A stretch of DNA of 64,000 bases from Bacillota bacterium. GTDB lineage: Bacteria; Bacillota; Clostridia; Tissierellales; Gottschalkiaceae. Position 1 is the first letter of the stretch. The number at the start of each line of letters is the position of its first letter. The stretch covers positions 1-64,000 of the forward strand of contig JAEZUY010000020.1 of assembly GCA_023420895.1 (NCBI GenBank). The letters are read 5' to 3'. Position numbers and translations under genes: made by a program. Of the stretch, positions 15,655 to 25,016 are shown one piece after another. Under the pieces are notes generated by a model. It saw nothing but the letters and a program-made list of their open reading frames with translations, ran no database searches and was not told where the DNA came from.

Positions 15655-16941
15655 TTATTTAATAACTTCTATTATAGGATCGGCTATATCAGAATGCTCA
15701 ACACTTATGCTGAATGCTTCTACGAGCTTTCTCTTAGCAGCTTCTCCTTTTTCGAAAGAGTTAGTGTGTATATAGGCAAGTTTTTCGCCTTTCTTAACTC
15801 TTCCTCCGACTTTCTTTCTGAGGATAATCCCCACAGTATGATCTATATCGTCGTCTTTGTTTTCTCTTCCTGCACCTAAAATCATTGCGGCTTCTCCTAC
15901 TGTTTCCGCATTGACTTTATATATATATCCTTCTTCTTCAGAGTTCAGCTCCAGTACGAAATTAGATCTAGGTATATCCATAGGGTCTCCGCCCTGAGCT
16001 CTTACCATCTCTTCAAATTTCGCATAAGCTTCTCCGTTCTCTATCTTCTCTTTAACTAATGCTCTTCCTTCATCAAGGTCTTTTACTATTTCTCCTAAAA
16101 GAAGAAGTTCTGCTGAAATTTCAGTGCAGAATTCCACTATAGAGTAATGTCCCTTGTTTTTAAGAACGTCTACAACCTCAAGAATTTCAACTGAATTTCC
16201 TACAGCAAGACCCAGCGGTTCATTCATATTAGTTAAATAGCAGACAACTTTTCTTCCGAATTTTTCTCCGAGCATTATAAGAGTTCTTGCAAGCTCTCTG
16301 GCTTCCTCTATAGTCTTCATGAAAGCTCCTATTCCGACTTTGACGTCTATAAGTATGCTGTCTGAATTGAGCGCAAGTTTCTTGCTCATTATGCTCGCAG
16401 CTATAAGCGGAATGCTGTCAACGGTAGCTGTAACGTCTCTTATGGCATACAGCTTCTTGTCTGCCGGAACTATATTTCCAGTCTGTCCGCTTATACATAT
16501 ATCATGATTCTTCACATTGTCTATAAATTCTTCAAGTGAAAGATCAGTTCTGAATCCGTTTATAGATTCAAGCTTATCTACAGTTCCTCCAGTAAGCCCC
16601 AGTCCTCTTCCTGAAAGTTTCGCAAATTTAAGACCGCATGCGGCTACTATAGGTCCGATTATTATCGTAGTCTTGTCTCCTATACCGCCTGTGCTGTGCT
16701 TGTCCACAATTTTGCCGTCTATTCCAGTTAAATCTATAGACTCTCCGGATTCAAGCATGAACTTAGTCAGATAGTAAACCTCTTCATCATTCATGCCGTT
16801 TAAAACTATCGCCATCAGAAGAGCTGAAATCTGATAATCAGGAATAGTCTCTTCAGTAGCGCCCTTTATAAAATATTTTATCTGTTTTCTAGTAAGCTTT
16901 TTTCCTCTTTTCTTAGCCTCTATCAAATCATACATTCTCAA
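15655..16941 (-). CDS. pdp: Pyrimidine-nucleoside phosphorylase
   Basis: Phosphorolysis of uridine, thymidine and deoxyuridine to base plus (deoxy)ribose 1-phosphate, for salvage. The 428-residue length and motifs KHSTGGIGDKTT (phosphate loop), SGRGLGLTGGTVDKLESI and DVKVGIGAFMK identify the family. It is cotranscribed with a purine nucleoside phosphorylase; together they feed the deoC product pathway, although a deoB gene is not present here. Confidence 0.95.
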   Translation of the reverse strand: MRMYDLIEAKKRGKKLTRKQIKYFIKGATEETIPDYQISALLMAIVLNGMNDEEVYYLTKFMLESGESIDLTGIDGKIVDKHSTGGIGDKTTIIIGPIVAACGLKFAKLSGRGLGLTGGTVDKLESINGFRTDLSLEEFIDNVKNHDICISGQTGNIVPADKKLYAIRDVTATVDSIPLIAASIMSKKLALNSDSILIDVKVGIGAFMKTIEEARELARTLIMLGEKFGRKVVCYLTNMNEPLGLAVGNSVEILEVVDVLKNKGHYSIVEFCTEISAELLLLGEIVKDLDEGRALVKEKIENGEAYAKFEEMVRAQGGDPMDIPRSNFVLELNSEEEGYIYKVNAETVGEAAMILGAGRENKDDDIDHTVGIILRKKVGGRVKKGEKLAYIHTNSFEKGEAAKRKLVEAFSISVEHSDIADPIIEVIK

Positions 16942-17013
16942 GTTAGTCTCTGCAGTATTTCAAGGAAACTGCAGATTCACCGCCTTTCTTCCTCATAATT
17001 CCTAAAAAGATTT

Positions 17014-17844
17014 CTAAATGTTTTTAAGAATCTCTTTTACCAGGTTTTCAAAGTCTTCTTTTACTCTTTTTCCTGTTTCAACAACCTCTTCATGATTTAA
17101 AGGCTGTTCAAGTATTCCTGCCGCCATATTAGTTATGCAAGAAATTCCGAGAACTCTCATTCCCGCATGTCTCGCAACTATTACTTCCGGCACTGTCGAC
17201 ATACCTACTGCGTCTCCTCCGAGCGTACTTATCATTCTCACTTCTGCAGGCGTTTCGTAAGTAGGTCCTAAATTGTAGAAATAAACTCCCTCTTTAAGTT
17301 TTACTCCGAGTTTCTCAGAGGCATTTTTCGCTATATCCTGAAACTCTCTGTCGTATGCATAAGTCATATCAGGGAATCTTTCTCCCAGACTATCTTCATT
17401 TCTTCCTATAAGCGGATTGTTGAATCCGAAATTTATATGGTCGTTTATAAGCATAAAGTCTCCAGGCTCAAAGTCTTTATTAACTCCGCCTGCAGCATTA
17501 GTAACTATCAGATTCTTAACTCCAAGCTCTTTTAAAACTCTTATAGGGAAAGTTACCTCCTGAGTCGTATATCCTTCATAATAGTGGAATCTTCCGTTCA
17601 TCAGAACTACTTCTTTGCCTTCAACTTTTCCGTAAATAAGCGTTCCGTCATGCCCTTCCACTGTAGAAACCGGAAATCCCGGTATCTTGGCATATGAAAT
17701 CACTTTAGGATCTTCTACATGTTTTGCAAAATCTCCAAGACCTGAGCCTAGAATTATCGCTGTAACAGGTCTTCTGTCCGTCATATGTGTTATAAAATAT
17801 CTTGCTTTTTCTATTTCTCCTAAATTCAGTTTCATTTTATTCAC
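17014..17844 (-). CDS. Purine nucleoside phosphorylase, type I
   Basis: Trimeric PNP that splits inosine and guanosine (and deoxy forms) with phosphate. Visible motifs are AIILGSGLGDFA, MNGRFHYYEGYT, VTNAAGGVNKDFEPGDFM and DAVGMSTVPEV. Length 276 is normal for this class. It sits between the Xer-like gene and pdp, forming a nucleoside salvage pair. Cytoplasmic. Confidence 0.95.
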   Translation of the reverse strand: MNKMKLNLGEIEKARYFITHMTDRRPVTAIILGSGLGDFAKHVEDPKVISYAKIPGFPVSTVEGHDGTLIYGKVEGKEVVLMNGRFHYYEGYTTQEVTFPIRVLKELGVKNLIVTNAAGGVNKDFEPGDFMLINDHINFGFNNPLIGRNEDSLGERFPDMTYAYDREFQDIAKNASEKLGVKLKEGVYFYNLGPTYETPAEVRMISTLGGDAVGMSTVPEVIVARHAGMRVLGISCITNMAAGILEQPLNHEEVVETGKRVKEDFENLVKEILKNI

Positions 17845-17856
17845 TCCTATCGATTA

Positions 17857-18768
17857 TCAGTCTCTCGGATGCGCTCTTTTAAAAGCGCTCGAAATACTTT
17901 CGTCCGTCTTTTCTCTATATATCTGAGTAGTTGCAATGCTCTGATGACCCAGTATCTCTCTGACCTGTTCTATATTCACACCGTTTTCAAGCATATGTAC
18001 TGCGAAAGAGTGTCTCAGAAGAGCAGGGCTTACATTCTTATTTATACCCACTTTTATACCGTAATCTTTAATCATTTTCCAAATACTTTGTCTTGAAAGT
18101 CTTTTTCCGTATTTATTCAGGAAAAGAGCGTCCGTTTCTTCTTTATCCATAGTGTATCTCACATACTTTTTATAATCCTCAAGCGATTTTTCAGCCTTTT
18201 TATTGAGCGGTATGAACCTCTCTCCGCTGCTGTCTTTTTTTACTATATATCCGCCCTCTAAATTCACATCGTCCAGATTCAGGTCTGAAATTTCTCCGGC
18301 TTTAAGTCCAAGACCGTATATCATTTCCATTATCGCCCTGTCTCTGGTTCCGATATCAGTATTCGTATCGGGCGCATTCATAAGTTTCTCTATTTCCTGC
18401 ACCGTAAGAATGTCAGGAATTTCCCTCTCATCTCTTTCTATTTTAATTCCAATCGACGGATCCGAATCTATATTTCCTGTATTTAAAAGATAGCTTATAT
18501 ACGTCTTTATAGAAGACAGTTTTCTGTTCAGAGTCGAGTTCTTCTGCCCCTTTCTCTGAAGAGATGAAATAAACCTCATAATGTCCGTCTGATTGAATTC
18601 TGCAGCGCCTTTTCCATTGTACAGAAGAAACTCTCTTATATCTCTTCTGTAGTCAGCCGCGGTGCTGTCTGAAAGATTTTTTATATCGGATATGAATTTT
18701 ATAAACTCTCCGATTTCTCTTTCATACCTGTTTTTATCTTTTTCCGGCTTTCTGTTTCTGTCCTTCAT
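17857..18768 (-). CDS. XerC/XerD-like tyrosine recombinase with altered active site
   Basis: About 303 residues with the N-terminal SAM-like core-binding domain (about 15-105) and the C-terminal catalytic domain. Retained residues are the lysine of the beta hairpin (VKKDSSGER), the second arginine (LLRHSF), the histidine of LGHQSI and the tyrosine of TTQIY. Two catalytic positions differ: the first arginine, normally in GLRxSEL, is lysine (GLKAGEI, about residue 156), and the histidine of the HxLRH box is alanine (SPALLRH). The position between NUDIX and punA is the usual xerD place in Clostridia. ATG at 18768 is preferred over GTG at 18780, which lies in the ribosome-site region. Activity is uncertain. 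Confidence 0.85.
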   Translation of the reverse strand: MKDRNRKPEKDKNRYEREIGEFIKFISDIKNLSDSTAADYRRDIREFLLYNGKGAAEFNQTDIMRFISSLQRKGQKNSTLNRKLSSIKTYISYLLNTGNIDSDPSIGIKIERDEREIPDILTVQEIEKLMNAPDTNTDIGTRDRAIMEMIYGLGLKAGEISDLNLDDVNLEGGYIVKKDSSGERFIPLNKKAEKSLEDYKKYVRYTMDKEETDALFLNKYGKRLSRQSIWKMIKDYGIKVGINKNVSPALLRHSFAVHMLENGVNIEQVREILGHQSIATTQIYREKTDESISSAFKRAHPRD

Positions 18769-18790
18769 AACAAATCTCACTTCTAATCTC

Positions 18791-19342
18791 TTATTTAATA
18801 TCCTTCATTATTCTCTCTCTGTTTCTGGCAAGATGGAGAAGCCCCATAACTGTTTTTGAATCGTCTGCGTTTTCTATAAGAGTGTCTATACTGTCTATAG
18901 GATATTTCTCAACAGTAAGATTTTCTCCTTCGTCGAGATTCATCTCTCCTTCTTTCAGATTCCATGCTAAAAATATATGAATCGATTCGTCTGTGAATCC
19001 CGGTGAAGTGTAGCAGCTCTGAACTTTCTCTATACTTCCGGCAATATATCCAGTTTCCTCCTCAAGCTCTCTTACAGCAGTCTCTTCAGGATTTTCTCCC
19101 GGATCTATAAGTCCTGCCGGAATCTCAAGAATGAAATCATCCACAGCTATTCTGTACTGACGCACGAACAGGATATCCCCTTCATCAGTTACAGCCGCTA
19201 CTGCACATGCTCCTTTATGTTCAACTATCTCTCTTTTGGCTTTCCTTCCGTCCTGATCTATAGTGTCTACTCTCAGGTTCAGTATCTTCCCTTCATAAAT
19301 TCTCTCAGTAGAAACAGTCACATCTCTTTTAAGTTCAGACAT
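18791..19342 (-). CDS. NUDIX hydrolase, ADP-ribose pyrophosphatase type
   Basis: Hydrolyses ADP-ribose or related nucleoside diphosphates; a house-cleaning role. The Nudix box is complete: GLIDPGENPEETAVRELEEE with the following TGY, at about residue 75-98. The N-terminal RIYEGKILNLRVDTI and the HKGACAVAAV strand are typical of this subfamily. Length 183 fits. It starts one base after the DUF3866 gene stops, so the two are cotranscribed, and the Xer-like gene follows. Confidence 0.93.
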   Translation of the reverse strand: MSELKRDVTVSTERIYEGKILNLRVDTIDQDGRKAKREIVEHKGACAVAAVTDEGDILFVRQYRIAVDDFILEIPAGLIDPGENPEETAVRELEEETGYIAGSIEKVQSCYTSPGFTDESIHIFLAWNLKEGEMNLDEGENLTVEKYPIDSIDTLIENADDSKTVMGLLHLARNRERIMKDIK

Positions 19343-19343
19343 A

Positions 19344-20426
19344 TTATCCCTCCTGTCTGCAGCATTCTAAAGCGTATTCAGCCGCCGCTCCAAGTGTGTC
19401 GAAGAAAGCGCTGTCCTCGTCATAGCCTCTTCCCATAGTCTTTATTCTGAGTCCGTAGTGTTCTAGAACATCTTTCATATCTGTGCATTCTCTGTAAATC
19501 AGATTGTGAAATTTTCCTATTTCAGACTCTTCTATCTGACTTTTAAGAAAAGCGTTCTCCTCCTCACTGAGCACTGGAAAAACTATATCCGCCTTTCTGG
19601 CTGAAAGCTTTGTGAATATCGTCCTGCTGTGATGAGAAAGACCTTTATGTCTCTCTCTTCTGTCTGCGAAGCTTATTCTCGGAACCATTATGGATTTTCC
19701 TCCGAGAGATATCACTCCATCTGATATATACCCCTGTTCTGTACCGCTGAAACCGAACTCTGTTCCTGTTCCTGCAATTCCCGGTCCCATAGAAACTACT
19801 GCTATATCGCATTCTGCAGCTTCTTTCGCCGCAATAAGGGCAGTATATATATTTACAGTTTCATAATCTCCGCCGACTGCATTTCCAGCTGTAACTGAAG
19901 CTTTTATAATTCCCTTCTCCTTAAGCGTCTTCACATTTTTACTGAAAGGAAGCATTAGAGCCCCGCCGTCGGTCATAATATAGCATATATTTAAATCGGG
20001 TCTCTTCTTCTTTATATATGCGGCAATAGGAGCCGCCATGCTGTGAAGAGTCGCAGTTATCACAGGCATACCATGAAGAGATTCAAATTCTTTTATCTTT
20101 TCATGATACCTGCTTTCCTGTGCTTCTGCCGCCATGACCTGAGTCTGTGAAGGAGTGTATCTCAGCTTCATTATATGGCCTTTGCTGTCGAGCTTTCTCT
20201 TTTCTTCAGAAAGATTTGTAATTACGAAATGTTCTCCTCCCGTTCCAAGAGAAAGATCTACTGCAGTAGTATTCACAACTATTTCATCTCCGGCTTTTAC
20301 TCTCCCTGTGAGGTCCGGATAGTTTACAGCCTTCGCCTCTTCACCGTCTATTTCAGCATTTATCCACTGAACACTGCCGTCTTCTTCTCTGATTCTGCTG
20401 ACTTTTCCTCTTCTGTATGAAATCAT
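19344..20426 (-). CDS. DUF3866 family protein
   Basis: Conserved protein of 360 residues with no known function. It shows a small beta-rich N-terminal part (GKVSRIREEDGSVQWI) followed by an alpha/beta domain with GHIMKLRYTPSQTQVMAAEA, AVVSMGPGIAGTGTEFGFSG and HHSRTIFTKLSARKADIVFP, which are hallmarks of the family. No signal peptide or helix. It is regularly next to NUDIX and Xer genes in Clostridia, as here. No catalytic role can be assigned. Confidence 0.85.
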   Translation of the reverse strand: MISYRRGKVSRIREEDGSVQWINAEIDGEEAKAVNYPDLTGRVKAGDEIVVNTTAVDLSLGTGGEHFVITNLSEEKRKLDSKGHIMKLRYTPSQTQVMAAEAQESRYHEKIKEFESLHGMPVITATLHSMAAPIAAYIKKKRPDLNICYIMTDGGALMLPFSKNVKTLKEKGIIKASVTAGNAVGGDYETVNIYTALIAAKEAAECDIAVVSMGPGIAGTGTEFGFSGTEQGYISDGVISLGGKSIMVPRISFADRRERHKGLSHHSRTIFTKLSARKADIVFPVLSEEENAFLKSQIEESEIGKFHNLIYRECTDMKDVLEHYGLRIKTMGRGYDEDSAFFDTLGAAAEYALECCRQEG

Positions 20427-20429
20427 AAG

Positions 20430-21311
20430 TTAAAGCCCCCTTCCGAGTCTGTCGAAAAAGCTGAGTATACGCGACTTTTCAATAATTTTACTGAAAGAAT
20501 AGAATTCTGAAACTATATGCAGTCCCACAAGCACGAATGCCATTCCAAGTTTCACGTAATAAGGACATACTATAGCGGCTATTACTCCGAGCGAGGCTCC
20601 TAGCGCATTTGAACCTGTATCTCCCATCATGACCTCAGCTTTTAAATCTTTTCTTATATATCCCAGAACTATTCCTGCAGATGCCAGAGAAAGATAAGGA
20701 ATCTCTGTTCTCGCAGAGAATATATTTATTATTATCAGGAACAGCAGATACGCTTTGCATGCTCTTCCCGGACGCAAATCGAAAAGATTTATTATATTCG
20801 TGAACAGCGCTATTAGGAAAGTGTTCAGAATAATATCTGTAATATGTCTCTGTTCTGAGAAAGAGCTTATAAAAATAGAGACTATGAAAGCCGTTATAAA
20901 TCCTAAAACAGCTTTAAATCCTCCCGTAGTAAGTCTTCCTCTGAGAAGGGCCTTTATATGCCCTTTAAATCCTTTGTCGTTCTTGTTTCCCAAAAAATCG
21001 TCTATCATTCCCGCAAATCCCATCATCAGAACTGCGGCAGCGAATACTGAAGACTCAGCAGTTATCTCTCCAGTTATTGCACTCACCGTTATCGCTGTAA
21101 GCGGCGCTAAAACTGCAAACAGAATTCCCATTCCTATAGGTATTCTCTCTTTTCTGTAATTGAGCTCAGTGAACTCGGCATTCTCAAGCATATCTTTTAT
21201 GAATCCGAAACAGAAAAGACTTGCGGCAAACGCTATTAAAAACACCGCTGCATCTGCAACTATGCGGGATGATAAAAATGTTGAAAATGTATCCATGTCT
21301 TTTATCTCCAA
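20430..21311 (-). CDS. MraY/WecA-like glycosyl phosphotransferase
   Basis: Polytopic membrane enzyme of the polyprenyl-phosphate phosphosugar transferase superfamily, 293 residues with about nine or ten hydrophobic segments. Family marks are the acidic pair in GMIDDFLGNKNDKGFKGH, NLFDLRPGRACKAY and the loop MMGDTGSNALGAS, which carries the catalytic Asp. It is diverged from true MraY and is not in a mur cluster, so it probably makes a lipid-linked sugar for another envelope polymer. Next to a family 2 glycosyltransferase and SteA/SteB-like genes. Confidence 0.82.
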   Translation of the reverse strand: MEIKDMDTFSTFLSSRIVADAAVFLIAFAASLFCFGFIKDMLENAEFTELNYRKERIPIGMGILFAVLAPLTAITVSAITGEITAESSVFAAAVLMMGFAGMIDDFLGNKNDKGFKGHIKALLRGRLTTGGFKAVLGFITAFIVSIFISSFSEQRHITDIILNTFLIALFTNIINLFDLRPGRACKAYLLFLIIINIFSARTEIPYLSLASAGIVLGYIRKDLKAEVMMGDTGSNALGASLGVIAAIVCPYYVKLGMAFVLVGLHIVSEFYSFSKIIEKSRILSFFDRLGRGL

Positions 21312-21353
21312 ATTTTTTTATTTTAAAAAGCAGTCTGAAACAGACTGCTGTAT

Positions 21354-22028
21354 TTATATCACTGATCTAAGTTTAATTGCCGTTTTTAATATATCGAAAA
21401 ACTGCTGTCCTCTGTGTCTGAACCCGCTGAAATCCCTTCCGGTCTCAGAATGAGTCATATTGACATCTATTTCTTTAAAGCTGTAGCCGGCATCTATAGC
21501 TTCTGCTGTCATAGCAACCTCCATTCCGAAATCGTCCGGAATGTATTTCATGCTGTCTATGACCTTTCTCTTATAGGCTCTCTGGCCTGAAAGAACTGAA
21601 GGAACAACTGCGCCTGAATAATGCTTCACAGCCCATCTCGACAGCCTTTTCACCAGTCCGAATCCGCCTTTTTTCTTCGCCTTTCCAAATCTTGCTATTG
21701 TAAAATCAGCTTCATTGTCTATAACAGGCTTTATCAGTTTTTCGGCCTCTGATGCAGTCTCTCCGAGATCTGCATCGAGAAGACATATTATATCGGCATC
21801 TGAATACTCAATTCCTTTTTTAACAGCTTTTCCTTTTCCTGAATTTTCATCAAGCTGTATGCAGACTAAATTTTCCATTCCGAAATTCTCCACAAGCGAA
21901 ACAGTCTCATCCGTCGACTTGTCGTCTACGACTATTACTCTCGTGTTTTCTATAGTGGAAACGGCATTCAGAGTGTCTAATATTTTTTCGGCTTCATTGT
22001 AAGCCGGAATTATTATATCTGTCTTCAT
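21354..22028 (-). CDS. Family 2 glycosyltransferase
   Basis: GT-A fold glycosyltransferase of 224 residues. The start MKTDIIIPAYNEAEKI, the nucleotide-binding VIVVDDKSTDET and the DxD motif in ICLLDADLGE are clear. SGQRAYKRKVIDS is the acceptor-side loop seen in dolichyl-phosphate-mannose-like enzymes. No transmembrane helix. Together with the adjacent MraY-like enzyme it suggests synthesis of a lipid-linked glycan. Donor and acceptor unknown. Confidence 0.87.
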   Translation of the reverse strand: MKTDIIIPAYNEAEKILDTLNAVSTIENTRVIVVDDKSTDETVSLVENFGMENLVCIQLDENSGKGKAVKKGIEYSDADIICLLDADLGETASEAEKLIKPVIDNEADFTIARFGKAKKKGGFGLVKRLSRWAVKHYSGAVVPSVLSGQRAYKRKVIDSMKYIPDDFGMEVAMTAEAIDAGYSFKEIDVNMTHSETGRDFSGFRHRGQQFFDILKTAIKLRSVI

Positions 22029-22047
22029 ATTGTAAAATCATCCTTAC

Positions 22048-22932
22048 TTAGTCTAAAAGAGTAATATCCGGAACGGATATATCGTCCTTGTCCTTCTCTC
22101 CGTAATTTCCTTTTACTCCTTTTAGAGTTATTACGAGACTCAGCTTTCCTATATGCTGGTCTATATTGTCTACAGTCGAAAGTCCGTATTCTTTGAACAG
22201 AGGTATGTCGCTGTTCTTTACATCCGATGTTTCTGCGCCTACTGCTATCTTGTTCGAATTTTTAACAGCTTCCAGAAGAACGTTAGTGAAACTTCCGTTT
22301 CTGTGCTTCTCATTTTCATATCCGCCTATTATCAAAATTTCATCAGGCACGAATGAGTAATCTCCCTCAAGCGATATATATCCTCTTTCGACAAGCTGAA
22401 CTACAGCATTTGAAGGCTGTCCGTTCAGAAGCACCTGAGAAAATTCGTGTCCAAGATAATTATATATACTTTCATCTTCAGAGACTATCTCTGAAAGATT
22501 CATTTCATCTTTTATCTTATCTCCGTCAGTATAGAAAGAGCTGTTTATATGAGTTATAGAAGTTATATTCGCTCCTCCTCTTTCGAGGATATTCTTTACG
22601 AAGCTGTTATCTTCCTCATCGTTCAGATTCACAACTGCTATATTTCTTCCTTCAAGCTGAGCATTTATTATATTGCTGCTCATAGCCCCTAGAGCATAGT
22701 CAAGATGTGAATTCGTCTCCTGAACTCTCTCTATCTCTTCTCTGTTTTTCTTGTTCTCGTCTCTAAGGTATGCAAACTGTTCCTCTATCTGAGTCACTAT
22801 ATCTCCAGTCTGAGTTTCCACCACATTTCCTGTACTTATCACAAGACCTATGAAGATACCTATTCCGAGCGCAAGAAAAATCGACCCTACAGTTATAGTA
22901 AGGTATTTCAAGTTCATATTCACTAGATTCAC
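22048..22932 (-). CDS. SteB/MctB-like single-pass envelope protein
   Basis: A 294-residue protein with one N-terminal helix (YLTITVGSIFLALGIGIFIG, about 10-29), then a coiled-coil stretch (about 40-75) and an extracellular domain. It belongs to the family called copper transporter MctB or DUF3186, whose corynebacterial member SteB works with SteA at the division site. The gene directly follows steA, the same pairing as in actinobacteria, so a cell-envelope or septum role is more likely here than copper transport. Confidence 0.75.
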   Translation of the reverse strand: MNLVNMNLKYLTITVGSIFLALGIGIFIGLVISTGNVVETQTGDIVTQIEEQFAYLRDENKKNREEIERVQETNSHLDYALGAMSSNIINAQLEGRNIAVVNLNDEEDNSFVKNILERGGANITSITHINSSFYTDGDKIKDEMNLSEIVSEDESIYNYLGHEFSQVLLNGQPSNAVVQLVERGYISLEGDYSFVPDEILIIGGYENEKHRNGSFTNVLLEAVKNSNKIAVGAETSDVKNSDIPLFKEYGLSTVDNIDQHIGKLSLVITLKGVKGNYGEKDKDDISVPDITLLD

Positions 22933-22938
22933 CCCTTT

Positions 22939-24063
22939 TTATAAGCCGAGCATAAGTCTTAACTTTATCTGAAGAAGCTGAAGCAGATCTCTTATCGGCT
23001 GCGATATGAGAATTATCACTGCTATAGGCACGATTGCCGCGAGTATTACAGCTACAAGATATCTAACTTTGAAACTGGATTTATAGAGCTTGCTCACTCC
23101 TCTTGCATCGACAAGCTTGTCTCCTACTTTAAGTCTTACGAGAAAAGTGCTCGCCATTCCGTTTCTCCCTTTTTCAAGGAAATCCACCATGCTTGAATGA
23201 GTTCCCAGAGCGACTATAAGTTCTGCTCCTTTTTCATAAGCCAGAAGCATCGTTATATCTTCACTGGTTCCGTAAGAATAGTATATAGTCGCATCGAGAC
23301 CGAGCTCTTCAACTCTCTTCATTCCAGGAGCTCTTCCGTCCATATATCCGTGAACTATTATCTCGCCTGCTTCTCTTAAGCATCTGTCGCTTATGCTGTC
23401 CATATCCCCGATTACTATATCGGGAGTATATCCTATTTCAAGAAGAGCGTCTCCTCCTCCGTCAACTCCGATCAAGACAGGCTCTCTTTCATTGATATAG
23501 TTCGTAACGGCCTGAAGGTCTTTTTTATAATTGTTTCCTCTTACGAGAATTAAAACTTCTTTTCCTTCAAGATCCGTTTTAATATCAGGAATAGGAATCT
23601 TTCCGAGAACGAGATCTTTCTCTTTCTTTGCATAAGAAAGCGTATTGTCTATGAAAAAATCGAGCTCATTCTCTATATTGCTGTATCCTATATCGAGTCT
23701 CTTTCTTATCTCAGAGGCATCAAGGTATTCAGCTTTCCCCAGAACTTTCCCATCTGCTGCAATGTCTCCGTTATCCCTTATTTCTACTATATCTCCGTCC
23801 TCAATCTTATCAAACAGAGATTCATCTTCAGATTCGAAAAGAGGTATATTATGCTCTAAAAGAATTTCAGGTCCCTGGTTCGGATATCTGCCGCTTATGC
23901 TCTTATCCAGATTCAGAACTGCTCCTGTTTTAGCTTCTGAAAGAGAAAAGGCCGCAACTTCATCTATATCTTTGTGCTTTATAAGCGCAATTTCTCTCGG
24001 TCGTATTCTCTTCGCCAGGTCTTTAGTTTTTCTGTCCTTCTGGACAGGTGCCTTTATTTGCAT
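22939..24063 (-). CDS. steA: SteA-like putative cytokinetic ring protein
   Basis: 374-residue protein with a central thiamine-pyrophosphokinase-like domain (GVDGGGDALLEIGYTPDIV and IGDMDSISDRCLREAGEII near 200-245) and a single transmembrane helix near the C-terminus (YLVAVILAAIVPIAVIILIS, about 335-355). In Corynebacterium SteA with SteB localises to the septum and affects daughter-cell separation. The same pair stands next to spo0A here. A 7-bp hairpin (24071-24098) sits just before the start, where no strong ribosome site is visible, so the start is uncertain. Confidence 0.8.
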   Translation of the reverse strand: MQIKAPVQKDRKTKDLAKRIRPREIALIKHKDIDEVAAFSLSEAKTGAVLNLDKSISGRYPNQGPEILLEHNIPLFESEDESLFDKIEDGDIVEIRDNGDIAADGKVLGKAEYLDASEIRKRLDIGYSNIENELDFFIDNTLSYAKKEKDLVLGKIPIPDIKTDLEGKEVLILVRGNNYKKDLQAVTNYINEREPVLIGVDGGGDALLEIGYTPDIVIGDMDSISDRCLREAGEIIVHGYMDGRAPGMKRVEELGLDATIYYSYGTSEDITMLLAYEKGAELIVALGTHSSMVDFLEKGRNGMASTFLVRLKVGDKLVDARGVSKLYKSSFKVRYLVAVILAAIVPIAVIILISQPIRDLLQLLQIKLRLMLGL

Positions 24064-24207
24064 ATTTCATCTGCCGTATCCTGAATTTCAAACGGCAGTC
24101 CACCACCTTTCTCTGAACTTCTTTACAGTAAAACTGTATGTATTTGCGTACCCTATAATATTTTACCACAATTATCCTTTCATCTCCACCTTGCATAGAT
24201 ATCAAAA

Positions 24208-24233
24208 AAGCTTTGAAGATATCTTCAAAGCTT
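24208..24233 (-). terminator. Perfect palindromic terminator after spo0A
   Basis: A 26-base perfect palindrome (half-site aagctttgaagat) followed by six T on the minus strand. Confidence 0.85.
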
Positions 24234-24253
24234 AACTCAGAAAAACTATTAAT

Positions 24254-25015
24254 TTATCTCATTCTGTCAGCAAGAACGGCTATAAGCTCTGAATTGGAAG
24301 GTCTGACTTTCTTGAATTTTATTTCAGTATCGAACATCTTCTGAAGCTTCTCATTTGCATCTTTTTCCCATGCAGCTGAAATAGCGTGTCTTATAGCTCT
24401 TTCAACTCTGCTCGGAGTAGTGTCGTAATCTTCTGCAATCTTCGTATAGAGTCCTTTACCTATAGATTTTAAGAAGCTCTCCTCCTCCTTTACGAGTTCC
24501 ACAGCCTCTCTGAGATACATATATCCTCTCAGATTCGCTGAAAATCCAAGTTCAAGAAGAACATCGCAAATATCTCCGTTTAAATTTTCTTCAGCCTTCT
24601 CAGTCTTGTCAAAATGAATTTCAGTCATTCTCTTTAAAAGTTCATCCAGGTCGAAAGGCTTTATTATAAAATAGTCCGCTCCGAGCTCCATAGCTCTCAA
24701 AGTAACTCTGTCCTGACCTATAGCCGAGAATATTATCACAGTCGGTTTTTCTCTTCCTTTAATAACTTCAGGAAGCCTTTCAAGAAAACCGAGTCCGTCA
24801 AGTCTCGGCATTGCAATATCGAGTATTATAATATCGAAATCTTCTTTTTCAACAGCCTCTAAAGCCATTATTCCGTCATGTACTATTCTTTTCAGTTCAA
24901 AATCTTTTGAACTCTCTATAGTTTCTTTCAAGAGCGCGCATATTTCTAGATTGTCGTCGACCACTAAAACCCTCTCTTTTTCTTCTGTCAACTGAACCGA
25001 CACCACCCTTTTCAA
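24254..25015 (-). CDS. spo0A: Stage 0 sporulation response regulator Spo0A
   Basis: Master regulator combining a receiver domain (about 12-130, acid pair VVDDN, phospho-acceptor in IIILDIAMP, lysine in FIIKPF) and the Spo0A DNA-binding domain (about 145-253; GFSANLRGYMYLREA, TTPSRVERAIRHAI, RPSNSELIAVLADRMR). All key residues are present. The start is uncertain: TTG at 25015 directly follows recN, and GTG or TTG codons inside could also serve, since homologues begin close to the acid pair. spoIVB, normally between recN and spo0A, is missing. Confidence 0.95.
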   Translation of the reverse strand: MKRVVSVQLTEEKERVLVVDDNLEICALLKETIESSKDFELKRIVHDGIMALEAVEKEDFDIIILDIAMPRLDGLGFLERLPEVIKGREKPTVIIFSAIGQDRVTLRAMELGADYFIIKPFDLDELLKRMTEIHFDKTEKAEENLNGDICDVLLELGFSANLRGYMYLREAVELVKEEESFLKSIGKGLYTKIAEDYDTTPSRVERAIRHAISAAWEKDANEKLQKMFDTEIKFKKVRPSNSELIAVLADRMR

Positions 25016-25016
25016 T

